Positions 29,306 through 35,605 of a stretch of DNA of 64,000 nucleotides are shown one piece after another; position 1 is the first letter of the stretch; each line of letters begins with the position of its first letter. This stretch comes from a virus, in IMG/VR virus record IMGVR_UViG_3300014720_000003, positions 1-64,000 of that record; one strand, 5' to 3'. Below the pieces are notes generated by a model. It searched no databases and was not told the DNA's origin. It saw nothing but the letters and a program-made list of their open reading frames with translations. The position numbers were made by a program, and so were the translations under genes.

Positions 29306-30010
29306 TTAGTGAGCAGGAAATAACACGTTAGCCAGACCACGCACGCACAAGTCACAAGATATACTATCTTTAGTACCAGTGCAAGTAATAGTAGCACGAC
29401 CACGACGAATCTCGGGACATGTCACAAACTTAGCACCATTCAGCACTACAAGTTTGGGCAGACTAGACCGCCAAGCATCCGCCTTTTTCTTGCCTCGCGG
29501 ACGCTTTGGAGCAATCTTTTCATCACTGTCGCACCACGCGAACAACTTGAACCCTTGGGACAGAGCCTCGCCCATATCGTTATCGTCGTGAACACTAGCA
29601 TAGACCGCCATATACTTTTCCAGACTAACAAGCCGACTATCATAAATATGGGTATAAAACCACATATTGGGCAGACTATCACCATCAGCAAGAATACTCT
29701 CACACGCCCATGTCACATTAGCAACATACTCTACGTCAAGTTCGCCATTGAGAAACCAATCACCACGCTCATGCCAGCGAATACTCTTTTCACGACGCTT
29801 CGCGTCCAGAATCATAGCACGGATTTTGTTTTTCTCCGTGACTATGTTAGCAAACCCTGCTGTACGGGCATTTTTATACTGATTCTCGGTAGCCTCGGCA
29901 TAGCAGCCGTTGCCGAGATAGTCACAATCGGGCGGACAAGTATCGCCAACGGGACGCGACACCACAATGCAACCCTTGCCCAACTTGTCATTACCGTCTG
30001 CGGTTTTCAT
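29306..30010 (-). CDS. Cys-rich phage protein, family unknown
   Basis: About 234 aa starting MKTADGNDKLGKGC, which is below the promoter at 30033-30060. CPPDCDYLGNGCYAEATENQ near residue 24 resembles the Cys-rich start of phage proteins that look distantly like radical-SAM or DUF5131 families. CDLC and other Cys are at the C-terminus. A metal or Fe-S site is likely. Regular GC-richer codons. I cannot name the family with certainty. Confidence 0.65.
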   Translation of the reverse strand: MKTADGNDKLGKGCIVVSRPVGDTCPPDCDYLGNGCYAEATENQYKNARTAGFANIVTEKNKIRAMILDAKRREKSIRWHERGDWFLNGELDVEYVANVTWACESILADGDSLPNMWFYTHIYDSRLVSLEKYMAVYASVHDDNDMGEALSQGFKLFAWCDSDEKIAPKRPRGKKKADAWRSSLPKLVVLNGAKFVTCPEIRRGRATITCTGTKDSISCDLCVRGLANVLFPAH

Positions 30011-30032
30011 ATTTGTTTCTCCGTGTCTCTCG

Positions 30033-30060
30033 ATTCTACAGTGTGGTATCGGCTTGTCAA
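30033..30060 (-). promoter_or_regulatory. Early promoter, leftward
   Basis: TTGACA, 16-nt spacer with CCGATAC, CTG-TAGAAT. Confidence 0.82.
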
Positions 30061-30092
30061 CACACAAACTTGAGCATAAAAAAGATTTTGTT

Positions 30093-30108
30093 TGGCACAA
30101 GGTTTGCT
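30093..30108 (+). promoter_or_regulatory. Sigma-54-like motif
   Basis: TGGCAC-N5-TTGC-T, which fits the -24/-12 consensus spacing. No ORF follows on this strand; see findings. Confidence 0.3.
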
Positions 30109-30111
30109 CGT

Positions 30112-30196
30112 TGCCATTTTGGCAGGCCGGCCGGCCGAGCTGCCATTTTGGCTGACTATCGCCACGACTGCCAAATCCGTAGGATTAGGAAAGACA
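30112..30196 (+). repeat. GC dyad repeat copy 8 fused to TGACTA repeat copy 7
   Basis: TGCCATTTTGGCAG, core GCCGGCCGGCCGAG, CTGCCATTTTGGC, running into CTGACTATCGCCACG with hairpin AATCC-GTA-GGATT and end GAAAGACAA. Confidence 0.78.
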
Positions 30197-30199
30197 AAT

Positions 30200-30270
30200 A
30201 GCCCCACGGAGGATCGAACTCCGATCTCCGGGATGAAAGCCCGGTATACTAAACCATTATACTATGGGGC
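30200..30270 (-). tRNA. tRNA-Glu (UUC anticodon)
   Basis: GCCCCAT/GTGGGGC acceptor, anticodon arm CCGGG-CTTTCAT-CCCGG, T-arm CGGAG-TTCGATC-CTCCG. Co-transcribed with the 56-aa gene upstream. Confidence 0.94.
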
Positions 30271-30274
30271 CAGA

Positions 30275-30445
30275 CTACTTATTATACTGTGGATCAACAA
30301 TCCTCTCAATCCAAATATTCTTACCAAACTTATCTTGTGCTTTTCTCATAGCATCAAACTCGCTCAATGCAACAACATAACCAGCAAACCGATTGTTGCT
30401 GAAAACACGCCAAGTATAGCCAGCATAGCAGAAAGTAGTATTCAT
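30275..30445 (-). CDS. Small protein, 56 aa, probable leaderless message
   Basis: Starts MNTTFCYAGYTWRVFSNNRF; FDAMRKAQDKFGKNIWIERI follows. The -10 box of the promoter at 30452-30479 ends six bases before the ATG, so the transcript probably begins at the start codon. Ends immediately before tRNA-Glu. No recognised family. Confidence 0.62.
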   Translation of the reverse strand: MNTTFCYAGYTWRVFSNNRFAGYVVALSEFDAMRKAQDKFGKNIWIERIVDPQYNK

Positions 30446-30451
30446 GAGCGT

Positions 30452-30479
30452 ATTCTACTATAGAGTATCGGTCTGTCAA
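30452..30479 (-). promoter_or_regulatory. Early promoter abutting a start codon
   Basis: TTGACA, 16-nt spacer with CCGATAC, TAGAAT. Confidence 0.82.
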
Positions 30480-30493
30480 CAGAGATTCTTTAC

Positions 30494-30535
30494 TGTCATT
30501 TTGGCAGATATCGCGGCCGGCCTGCCATTTTGGCA
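30494..30535. repeat. GC dyad repeat, copy 9
   Basis: TGTCATTTTGGCAG, core ATATCGCGGCCGGC, then CTGCCATTTTGGCA. Confidence 0.78.
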
Positions 30536-30550
30536 TATTTGTTACTTATT

Positions 30551-30558
30551 GGTGTATA
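30551..30558 (+). promoter_or_regulatory. Candidate late promoter for HNH
   Basis: GGTGTATA followed by TATAG, 42 nt before the HNH start at 30600. Confidence 0.4.
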
Positions 30559-30599
30559 TATAGTTATATCAGTAACAACTATACAAAAGGAATGCTAAA

Positions 30600-31046
30600 A
30601 TGTCTACCAAAAAAAGTTCTCGTTATGAATATCATAAACAGTGGAGAGAAAAGAATAAAGAAAAGAAAAAACTTAATGATAAAGTTTGGTATGAAGCTAA
30701 CAAAGAAAAATGTATTTTAAATAGAAAAAAATACAATGAAGCCAATAAAGAAAAAATAAAACTATATAATGAGACTAGAAGAAAAAATAACTATAACCAA
30801 TATTATTTGTTTATGAAAGATAAAAAATGTAATAGGTGTGGTTATTCTGATTATAGAGCCTTGGTTTGGCATCATATTGATCCAACTACAAAAAAATCAG
30901 ATATATCTGATATTGTGAGAGCGGGTAGGCAGTGGGAAGTTATCTTAGAAGAAATATCTAAATGTGAATGTTTATGTCAAAACTGTCACCATATAGAGCA
31001 CCATCCACACAAAAAACCCATCCGAGTTTCCTCAGATGGGTCTTAG
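30600..31046 (+). CDS. HNH endonuclease
   Basis: 148 aa, rightward. A highly charged Lys/Glu/Asn/Tyr N-terminal half precedes CNRCGYSDYRALVWHHIDPT and CECLCQNCHHIEHH, the HNH core. AAAGGAATG upstream is a ribosome site. AT-rich, unlike the GC-richer genes either side. The last codons form one arm of the terminator of the opposite gene. Confidence 0.88.
   Translation: MSTKKSSRYEYHKQWREKNKEKKKLNDKVWYEANKEKCILNRKKYNEANKEKIKLYNETRRKNNYNQYYLFMKDKKCNRCGYSDYRALVWHHIDPTTKKSDISDIVRAGRQWEVILEEISKCECLCQNCHHIEHHPHKKPIRVSSDGS
31013..31042 (-). terminator. Intrinsic terminator
   Basis: On the leftward strand GACCCATCTGAG-GAAA-CTCGGATGGGTT with T residues following. Ends the 31073-31477 gene and overlaps the 3' end of the HNH gene. 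Confidence 0.8.
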
Positions 31047-31072
31047 TAGGATAGTATTTTACTATATTTGAT

Positions 31073-31477
31073 TTACAGAAACATTCTCGCCAATCCGGTA
31101 TTGAACATAAAACTTCCAAGAAGAGGACGCCGCACATTACGGGTACGCTCCGCATAGAAGTTCCGAATCTTCCCGTCAAAAGTCTGAGCCGTAACAAGAT
31201 GCTTGCTACGCTGAAACTCAGGATCATTGCGACGATACCGACTAGTACGGTTCAGTCGAGCAATCCAATCATCAGAGAATACGCTTACGTCCAGAACCTT
31301 GGCCATAAACCGCTCACGATCACCCGTGACAGGCTGCACATACTCAAAGTTATACACACCACCAACCTTGGCGTTGGTCAGACTATCGTGAAGACCAGAA
31401 AAAAGATGAAAGCACACAAAAGCCACAACACCAGCAACCAACCCACAACCAATCGCAATCATAGTCATCGTATCCAT
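31073..31477 (-). CDS. Membrane-anchored unknown protein
   Basis: 134 aa. Hydrophobic N-terminus (MIAIGCGLVAGVVAFVCFHL) acts as an anchor or uncleaved signal. The rest is basic: VYNFEYVQPVTGDRERFMAKV, then many Arg (RLNRTSRYRRNDPEF, RTRNVRRP). The middle resembles a small SH3-like barrel. One gene, one promoter, one terminator. Confidence 0.65.
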   Translation of the reverse strand: MDTMTMIAIGCGLVAGVVAFVCFHLFSGLHDSLTNAKVGGVYNFEYVQPVTGDRERFMAKVLDVSVFSDDWIARLNRTSRYRRNDPEFQRSKHLVTAQTFDGKIRNFYAERTRNVRRPLLGSFMFNTGLARMFL

Positions 31478-31523
31478 AGCATTAGCCTTTCGTTTAGGAA
31501 TCTTACCTTCTTACCATACGCCG

Positions 31524-31551
31524 ATTCTACAGTATGTTATCGGCTTGTCAA
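31524..31551 (-). promoter_or_regulatory. Early promoter, leftward
   Basis: TTGACA, 16-nt spacer with CCGATAAC, CTG-TAGAAT. Confidence 0.82.
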
Positions 31552-31577
31552 GCGGCTATCCTTGAGAAAATCTTTCT

Positions 31578-31618
31578 TGCCATTTTGGCAGATCGGCCGG
31601 CCCGCCTGCCATTTTGGC
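31578..31618. repeat. GC dyad repeat, copy 10
   Basis: TGCCATTTTGGCAG, core ATCGGCCGGCCCGC, then CTGCCATTTTGGC. Confidence 0.78.
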
Positions 31619-31629
31619 GGTTGTATTGT

Positions 31630-31731
31630 ATGAGGCGGGAGAATCACTCCGCTTAGACCTTTATTTCAGTAAAGATGATGAGTCTTTACCTAGTCTACGT
31701 ATTCCACGGTTTTACCCGTATAGAACCTCAT
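31630..31731 (-). ncRNA. Cloverleaf-like structured RNA, 3' member of a pair
   Basis: ATGAGGT pairs with GCCTCAT, like a 7-bp acceptor. Within it: TCTA..CGG/CCG..TAGA; a long arm AGAC/GTCT containing GTAAAGA-CTCATCA-TCTTTAC, whose 7-nt loop reads like an anticodon loop with CAU; and GCGGAG/CTCCCGC with a 5-nt loop where a T-arm would be. No reading frame. Too long in the D-arm region and without a TTCRA loop, so not a normal tRNA. Confidence 0.55.
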
Positions 31732-31740
31732 ATTGTATTG

Positions 31741-31852
31741 GTCGTGGTGGGGACGCGATCCCCCATAGATTAGGCATTGGCTCCTAGTGCATAAGCGGCA
31801 CAGCCGTCACCAATGGCTTATCCCAATCTAGTCCCGAGCCATGAACCCACGA
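31741..31852 (-). ncRNA. Structured RNA, 5' member of a pair
   Basis: TCGTGG near the 5' end can pair with CCACGA at the 3' end. Inside: TAGATT/AATCTA, CATTGG/CCAATG and CGGC-TGT-GCCG nested in one long arm; a hairpin TGGGG/CCCCA; and ATAAGC/GCTTAT, which would make a pseudoknot with the long arm. No ORF. It begins about 20 nt below the promoter at 31877-31904. Confidence 0.55.
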
Positions 31853-31876
31853 ATTTTTGTTTTGTCTTACTCCATC

Positions 31877-31904
31877 ATTCTACACTCTAGTATCGGCTTG
31901 TCAA
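31877..31904 (-). promoter_or_regulatory. Promoter for the RNA pair
   Basis: TTGACA, 16-nt spacer with CCGATAC, GTG-TAGAAT. No protein gene lies between it and the next promoter. Confidence 0.82.
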
Positions 31905-31915
31905 CCCCCGAAACT

Positions 31916-32173
31916 TTACTTTTGCAAGTATTCGATTTCCTGGCCGTTAGCGATCATGGAAGCATACAGTTCGATGCGACGATCCTTTTCCCGCTTTTCG
32001 ATTTGATGATCCGTTTCGATTCTGTCGCGTCGGTCACACTTAGCATCCAATTCGGCCAGCGTCACACCATCGGTGCGATTATCGCGGAAGTCCTCGGGCA
32101 GCCAACTATTCGGCACCACGATGCAATCTTTGATAATCCGCTCAAACTCCGCCATCAGTTCGTAGCCGTTCAT
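31916..32173 (-). CDS. Unknown small helical protein
   Basis: 85 aa starting MNGYELMAEFERIIKDC. Followed by a very charged helix (ELDAKCDRRDRIETDHQIEK). GGAGGAAACC lies just upstream. No recognised family. Regular GC-richer codon use. Confidence 0.65.
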   Translation of the reverse strand: MNGYELMAEFERIIKDCIVVPNSWLPEDFRDNRTDGVTLAELDAKCDRRDRIETDHQIEKREKDRRIELYASMIANGQEIEYLQK

Positions 32174-32195
32174 GGTTTCCTCCGTTGTTGTATGG

Positions 32196-32223
32196 ATTAT
32201 ACAGATGGAAAAGGGCTTGTCAA
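32196..32223 (-). promoter_or_regulatory. Early promoter, leftward
   Basis: TTGACA, 16-nt spacer with no CGATA (AGCCCTTTT), CTG-TATAAT. Confidence 0.78.
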
Positions 32224-32239
32224 CTCGACAAAAATCAGT

Positions 32240-32255
32240 AGCAAATACTGTGCCA
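32240..32255 (-). promoter_or_regulatory. Sigma-54-like motif
   Basis: TGGCAC-N5-TTGC on the leftward strand, overlapping the left palindrome of the adjoining dyad repeat. Confidence 0.3.
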
Positions 32256-32293
32256 AAGTGGCAGGCCGGGCGCGCCACCCGCCATTATGGCAG
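32251..32293. repeat. GC dyad repeat, copy 11
   Basis: TGCCAAAGTGGCAG, core GCCGGGCGCGCCACC, then CGCCATTATGGCAG. The left arm has changed on both sides (AAA/AGT) yet stays a palindrome. Confidence 0.76.
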
Positions 32294-32304
32294 ATGGTCT
32301 TTTT

Positions 32305-32382
32305 TTAGATTAGGGATAGAAAGTAGGTCATAACAATAAAACCCACCAGGAATCCCACAAATCTTACAATATTTTCAATCAT
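32305..32382 (-). CDS. Membrane micro-protein, 25 aa
   Basis: MIENIVRFVGFLVGFIVMTY, almost entirely one hydrophobic helix. Start overlaps the stop of the next gene upstream. Third of a tandem trio. Confidence 0.42.
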   Translation of the reverse strand: MIENIVRFVGFLVGFIVMTYFLSLI

Positions 32383-32482
32383 TATTTTCCCTCATTGGAA
32401 AAACCAAATCAGAAACAAACCAACAACCAACAACACCAGCAACAAATCCCACACCTATTTGTACCCAGTTTATATCGGCCAT
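32375..32482 (-). CDS. Membrane micro-protein, 35 aa
   Basis: MADINWVQIGVGFVAGVVGC start with one hydrophobic helix and a charged tail. AGGGGCTAGGG precedes the ATG. Second of a tandem trio. Confidence 0.48.
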   Translation of the reverse strand: MADINWVQIGVGFVAGVVGCWFVSDLVFPMRENND

Positions 32483-32497
32483 CCCTAGCCCCTTTCT

Positions 32498-32590
32498 TTA
32501 GTCTAAGATGTTTTCCACAAAGAATAATACGGTTTTGACCATAATAACCAGTATTAGAAAACCCACAACTCCAAATAATAGACCTATCAT
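32498..32590 (-). CDS. Membrane micro-protein, 30 aa
   Basis: MIGLLFGVVGFLILVIMVKT then a short acidic tail. ATGA overlap with the upstream 32587-32898 gene strongly suggests translation. First of a tandem trio. Confidence 0.5.
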   Translation of the reverse strand: MIGLLFGVVGFLILVIMVKTVLFFVENILD

Positions 32591-32898
32591 CCTTGCACCA
32601 CCATATTTTCCATAAAAGGATATTCCTTGCCGTTGATTCTCACAAACCATTCGTACTTCCGCTGGTACACTCTCACCGGGCTATACTGGTTGATTCTATC
32701 CTTAGTTGTGACCGTTTGCCATCCCCCCGTTTGCAGGGTATAGGTATTGTCGGGATGAATCTTCACAACATAGGTACTGTGCAGCATAATACCAACGCTA
32801 TTATCATGCAGGATTTCAGCGTATGTATTATTACCAATCTTCCGCCGGCTCTTATTACGCTTGCCGCGAACCATGCTAACCGCTTCGTTGTAATTCAT
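32587..32898 (-). CDS. Conserved phage/plasmid protein of unknown function
   Basis: 103 aa. RRKIGNNTYAEIL, VVKIHPDNTYTLQTGGWQTV and TTKDRINQYSPVRVYQRKYE are features I recall from a small protein family common in phages and mobile elements. All-beta, with repeated short strands. No assigned function. Confidence 0.75.
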   Translation of the reverse strand: MNYNEAVSMVRGKRNKSRRKIGNNTYAEILHDNSVGIMLHSTYVVKIHPDNTYTLQTGGWQTVTTKDRINQYSPVRVYQRKYEWFVRINGKEYPFMENMVVQG

Positions 32899-32987
32899 CA
32901 GAAAAGTTCCCCGTATCCGTGAAGGTAATCGTACACCCTAACACTCACACAATAACCTATCAAACCGAAAAACGCAAGAGCAATCAT
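32898..32987 (-). CDS. Membrane micro-protein, 29 aa
   Basis: MIALAFFGLIGYCVSVRVYD start: one hydrophobic helix and a polar tail. The stop overlaps the next start (TGATG). The promoter at 33013-33040 is just upstream. Confidence 0.5.
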   Translation of the reverse strand: MIALAFFGLIGYCVSVRVYDYLHGYGELF

Positions 32988-33012
32988 GCTTCGTTCCCTT
33001 GTTGTATATCGG

Positions 33013-33040
33013 TATTCTACAGCCCAAAGTTTAGTTGTCA
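33013..33040 (-). promoter_or_regulatory. Early promoter, leftward
   Basis: TTGACA, 16-nt spacer without CGATA, CTG-TAGAAT. Heads the five-gene unit 32987-32305. Confidence 0.78.
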
Positions 33041-33058
33041 AACGGAGAAAATATTTTT

Positions 33059-33100
33059 GCCATTTTGGCAGATCGGGCGCGCCGCCTGCCATTTTGGCAG
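33059..33100. repeat. GC dyad repeat, copy 12
   Basis: TGCCATTTTGGCAG, core ATCGGGCGCGCCGC, then CTGCCATTTTGGCAG. Followed at 33,101-33,180 by several C-run/G-run hairpins. Confidence 0.8.
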
Positions 33101-33147
33101 AGACCCCTCATTGGTGGGGGAGCGGCACCATACCCCTTAGTGGGGGG

Positions 33148-33522
33148 TTATTCCCCATCCCACCCAAAGGGGGAGACTTCCTCTCCACTGGCGAGAATCG
33201 CACCATACTGTTCGGCCAAGGCCGCTTTCCGCTCATCGCAACCGGGCTTGCCCACCTTGATAATCATCGTATCATCACCCCCCTTGTAGCGGGGGTCAAC
33301 CCTCTCAACCTTACGCTTGCCCACGCGACGTAACGCCTTGCGATTGAACTTGAGAACCTTTTCGGTCATCACCTTACGCTGTCGATCACCGACCCCGTAA
33401 ACATAGTCTACGCCGTCGATCACCCGATCATCGGAAACGTCGATAGCGTCGGGGATAGCGATTCCATAGAGCCAGTTGATGATAGCACGCTGAAAATCAC
33501 GCAGAATCGGACTAGTTGACAT
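33148..33522 (-). CDS. Unknown basic protein
   Basis: About 124 aa starting MSTSPILRDFQRAIINWLYG. IDGVDYVYGVGDRQRKVMTE precedes a basic segment (KALRRVGKRKVERVDPRYK), then an Ala-rich C-terminal helix. Might bind nucleic acid. Family not recognised. Confidence 0.6.
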   Translation of the reverse strand: MSTSPILRDFQRAIINWLYGIAIPDAIDVSDDRVIDGVDYVYGVGDRQRKVMTEKVLKFNRKALRRVGKRKVERVDPRYKGGDDTMIIKVGKPGCDERKAALAEQYGAILASGEEVSPFGWDGE

Positions 33523-33592
33523 GATGCTTTGCTCCAAAGGATTACTGACTGTACCAAAAAACTTTTTTGACCACAACCCCCATTCTGGGGGA

Positions 33593-33802
33593 CTACCATC
33601 CATTCTGTCGACAAGTCTCATCCCACGAATCCTGTTCACGACGCTGGCGGTCACTCATCGGCTCGTCACCCGGGCACCATTCATCTTTAGCAGCATCGTA
33701 GGCATCGTCGGAATAATCGTACGATCCAACTTCACAATGTTCGCCACAACGCGAGCAAATATCCTGAAACCGAACTTCCGCACCACAGCAATCACTCAGC
33801 AT
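33593..33802 (-). CDS. Small zinc-ribbon protein
   Basis: 69 aa. DCCGAEV and CSRCGEHCEVG give a compact zinc ribbon in the first 25 residues; the rest is acidic and Trp/Arg-rich. Phage proteins starting MLSDCCGAEV are common and of unknown role. Confidence 0.7.
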   Translation of the reverse strand: MLSDCCGAEVRFQDICSRCGEHCEVGSYDYSDDAYDAAKDEWCPGDEPMSDRQRREQDSWDETCRQNGW

Positions 33803-33839
33803 TTTTCACTCTCCGTTTCTTTCTTTCTTTCTATATCGG

Positions 33840-33867
33840 ATTATACGGTCTGAAACTTGAAAAGCAA
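33840..33867 (-). promoter_or_regulatory. Early promoter, TTGCTT type
   Basis: TTGCTT, 16-nt spacer, CCG-TATAAT. No CGATA. The upstream 40 bp match those of the next three promoters. Confidence 0.65.
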
Positions 33868-33899
33868 ACCGAAAAAAATCGGGAGAGAAAAATATTTTG

Positions 33900-33915
33900 T
33901 GGCACAATATTTGCT
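33900..33915 (+). promoter_or_regulatory. Sigma-54-like motif
   Basis: TGGCAC-N5-TTGC-T. A weaker copy, TGGTAC-N5-TTGC-T, follows at 33926-33941. Confidence 0.3.
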
Positions 33916-33945
33916 GGCGCGATTTTGGTACAAGATTTGCTAGCC

Positions 33946-34036
33946 TGCCATTTTGGCAGTTCGCGCGGCCGATCTGCCATTTTGGCAGTCTGGCTGACTG
34001 TCATTATGGCAGCCAGCCGATAGGATCGGCTAGAAC
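33946..34036 (+). repeat. GC dyad repeat copy 13 with TGACTA repeat copy 8
   Basis: CTGCCATTTTGGCAG pair around TTCGCGCGGCCGAT, then CTGGCTGACTGTCATTATGG, and hairpin AGCCGAT-AGG-ATCGGCT ending AGAACA. Confidence 0.75.
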
Positions 34037-34103
34037 ACCCCCCTAGAGGGGTAGAGCCCCACCCCCCCCTATTGGTGGGGATACCCCCACGTACATTTGT
34101 TCA

Positions 34104-34301
34104 CTACTTAGCGTGAATGAACACCCGTTCACTCACCGTACGAGCGGTCAACGTAATGATCCAGTTATTACCGCTACCATCCTCCCGCACGATTCCGTTC
34201 ACCAATCCACAGTGAGCCTTACCCTTGGGATCAATCACTCCAACATACTTACCAGTTCGCATAGCGGAAAAAATCTTATCAAGGTTATTTGTGTTCATCA
34301 T
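34104..34301 (-). CDS. Unknown small beta-barrel-like protein
   Basis: 65 aa. YVGVIDPKGKAHCGLVNGIV and NNWIITLTAR suggest a small SH3-like barrel. It is the second gene of cassette 1 (promoter 34667, paralogue gene 34366, hairpin, this gene). Function unknown. Confidence 0.6.
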   Translation of the reverse strand: MMNTNNLDKIFSAMRTGKYVGVIDPKGKAHCGLVNGIVREDGSGNNWIITLTARTVSERVFIHAK

Positions 34302-34323
34302 TCTTTATTCCTTCACGGGTAGT

Positions 34324-34338
34324 CCCCCAACGGGGGGA
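34324..34338 (-). repeat. C-run/G-run intercistronic hairpin
   Basis: CCCCC-GTTG-GGGGG type hairpin between the two genes of cassette 1; the same hairpin lies at 35159-35174. Confidence 0.6.
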
Positions 34339-34365
34339 GGGTTGGTCCTTCCATCCATCGGGGGG

Positions 34366-34623
34366 TCAACCCGCCCCGACACTCTCCAGCATATCGCGGC
34401 GGGTCTTACCCTCGGGCCAGTATTCGGTGACGATGCACGTGTAGTGGTGCATGTTCTCCATGTAGAACGTCTTATACTCGGTCGTGCCGTTGGGGCCGAC
34501 ACTGTGGAGAACAACCCGACGACCCTTGGGGCCGTCGACCACACTCTCCACCACGCCGACGAACAGCCGATCATCACTCTTGCGAAAGCCACAGAACGCA
34601 CGACCAACAACCACGTTATCCAT
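34366..34623 (-). CDS. Cassette paralogue A
   Basis: 85 aa starting MDNVVVGRAF. The pattern VGxAFxGFR, FVGxVESV, PKGxxxVLH, YKxFYxExM, C..T..WPxGxTR is shared with the protein at 35750-36028, so they are paralogues; the first half looks like a beta barrel. AAGGA lies 8 nt upstream of the chosen ATG. No family recognised. Confidence 0.68.
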   Translation of the reverse strand: MDNVVVGRAFCGFRKSDDRLFVGVVESVVDGPKGRRVVLHSVGPNGTTEYKTFYMENMHHYTCIVTEYWPEGKTRRDMLESVGAG

Positions 34624-34666
34624 TTTCATCATCCTTCAACTAGGGGTTATCTTCAACTCTGCCACG

Positions 34667-34694
34667 ATTATACAGTAGAGTATCGGTAAAGCAA
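34667..34694 (-). promoter_or_regulatory. Early promoter, TTGCTT type
   Basis: TTGCTT, 16-nt spacer with CCGATAC, CTG-TATAAT. Confidence 0.72.
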
Positions 34695-34727
34695 ACGGAA
34701 AAAAATAGAGGAAATATTTTTGCGATT

Positions 34728-34743
34728 TGGCACAGGATTTGCT
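34728..34743 (+). promoter_or_regulatory. Sigma-54-like motif
   Basis: TGGCAC-N5-TTGC-T; second copy TGGCAT-N5-TTGC-T at 34766-34781. Confidence 0.3.
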
Positions 34744-34744
34744 G

Positions 34745-34876
34745 TTGCCAATTTGGCAGGGATTTTGGCATGATATTTGCTGCATCTGCCATTTTGGCAG
34801 TTCGCGCGGCCGATCTGCCATTTTGGCAGCTTGGCTGACTGTCATTATGGCAGCCGATAGGATCGGCTGATACACC
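34745..34876 (+). repeat. GC dyad repeat copy 14 with TGACTA repeat copy 9
   Basis: An extra TTGCCAATTTGGCAG, then the pair CTGCCATTTTGGCAG around TTCGCGCGGCCGAT, then TTGGCTGACTGTCATTATGG and hairpin AGCCGAT-AGG-ATCGGCT. Confidence 0.75.
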
Positions 34877-34939
34877 CCCCCTGAGAGGGGTAGAGCCCCA
34901 CCCCCCTATTGGTGGGGATACCCCCCTCGGTGGGGGCCA

Positions 34940-35137
34940 CTATTTGGTGGGGGTAGTTCCTATCCTCAACCCCTCCCCCCTTTCCAGTCTCCTGACTAGA
35001 TAATCGTAGTCGTCCGTTCTGAACAATTGAACACCATCGGTATTTTTCACGAGCCATTCCCGACAATGCCCGGTCCAACGGCTGTCGATTTGCAGATTGT
35101 GACGATTTGCGAGGATTTGTAGCGTAGCGTTGGTCAT
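34940..35137 (-). CDS. Unknown small protein
   Basis: 65 aa starting MTNATLQILANRHNLQID. RTDDYDYLVRRLERGEGL at the end. AAGGAAAAAATC precedes the ATG. Second gene of cassette 2. G-run/C-run hairpins lie on both sides. No recognised family. Confidence 0.62.
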   Translation of the reverse strand: MTNATLQILANRHNLQIDSRWTGHCREWLVKNTDGVQLFRTDDYDYLVRRLERGEGLRIGTTPTK

Positions 35138-35158
35138 GATTTTTTCCTTAGGGGTTAG

Positions 35159-35174
35159 TCCCCCAACGGGGGGA
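35159..35174 (-). repeat. C-run/G-run intercistronic hairpin
   Basis: CTCCCCCC-GTT-GGGGGAC between the two genes of cassette 2, matching 34324-34338. Confidence 0.6.
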
Positions 35175-35204
35175 GAGTATGATTGTTCCCGCCGTTGTCC
35201 AGAA

Positions 35205-35426
35205 TCACGAGATATCGACATTCCAGTATTCTACGTTGTCGCACTCGTCGAGATAGAGCGTAGCATACTTAGTCTGCTTCCACTCCCGATCCCAGTTTGC
35301 GACCACGATCATGATGCCACGATCACCCATGTCGCGGACCTTTTCGATCCATCCGTCGAAATACTTGCCGTCGCGGCGACGAGTGGCGAAAAACTGCTGG
35401 AGGGGCTTCGGGGTATCGGCAATCAT
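35205..35426 (-). CDS. Cassette paralogue B (diverged)
   Basis: 73 aa starting MIADTPKPLQQFFATRRRDG. RRDGKYFDGWIEKVRDMG and KYATLYLDECDNVEYWNVD occupy the same positions as the barrel and YKxFYxExM parts of the A-type proteins. The leader, promoter and following hairpin are clearly homologous to cassette 1, which also decides the start. Confidence 0.6.
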   Translation of the reverse strand: MIADTPKPLQQFFATRRRDGKYFDGWIEKVRDMGDRGIMIVVANWDREWKQTKYATLYLDECDNVEYWNVDIS

Positions 35427-35472
35427 GTTTCTATCTTTCTCTGCTAGGGGTTTCATTCTCAACTCTGCCATT

Positions 35473-35500
35473 GTTATATCATCTAGTATCGGCAAATCAA
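35473..35500 (-). promoter_or_regulatory. Early promoter, TTGATT type
   Basis: TTGATT, 16-nt spacer with CCGATAC, TATAAC. Confidence 0.65.
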
Positions 35501-35533
35501 ACGGAAAAAAACAGCGGAAATATTTTTGCGATT

Positions 35534-35549
35534 TGGCATGATATTTGCT
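35534..35549 (+). promoter_or_regulatory. Sigma-54-like motif
   Basis: TGGCAT-N5-TTGC-T. Further copies at 35585-35600 (TGGCAT) and 35668-35683 (TGGCAC). Confidence 0.3.
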
Positions 35550-35605
35550 AGGGCAAAAACTGTGCCGAAAAAATTTTTGCGATTTGGCATGATATTTGCT
35601 GCATC

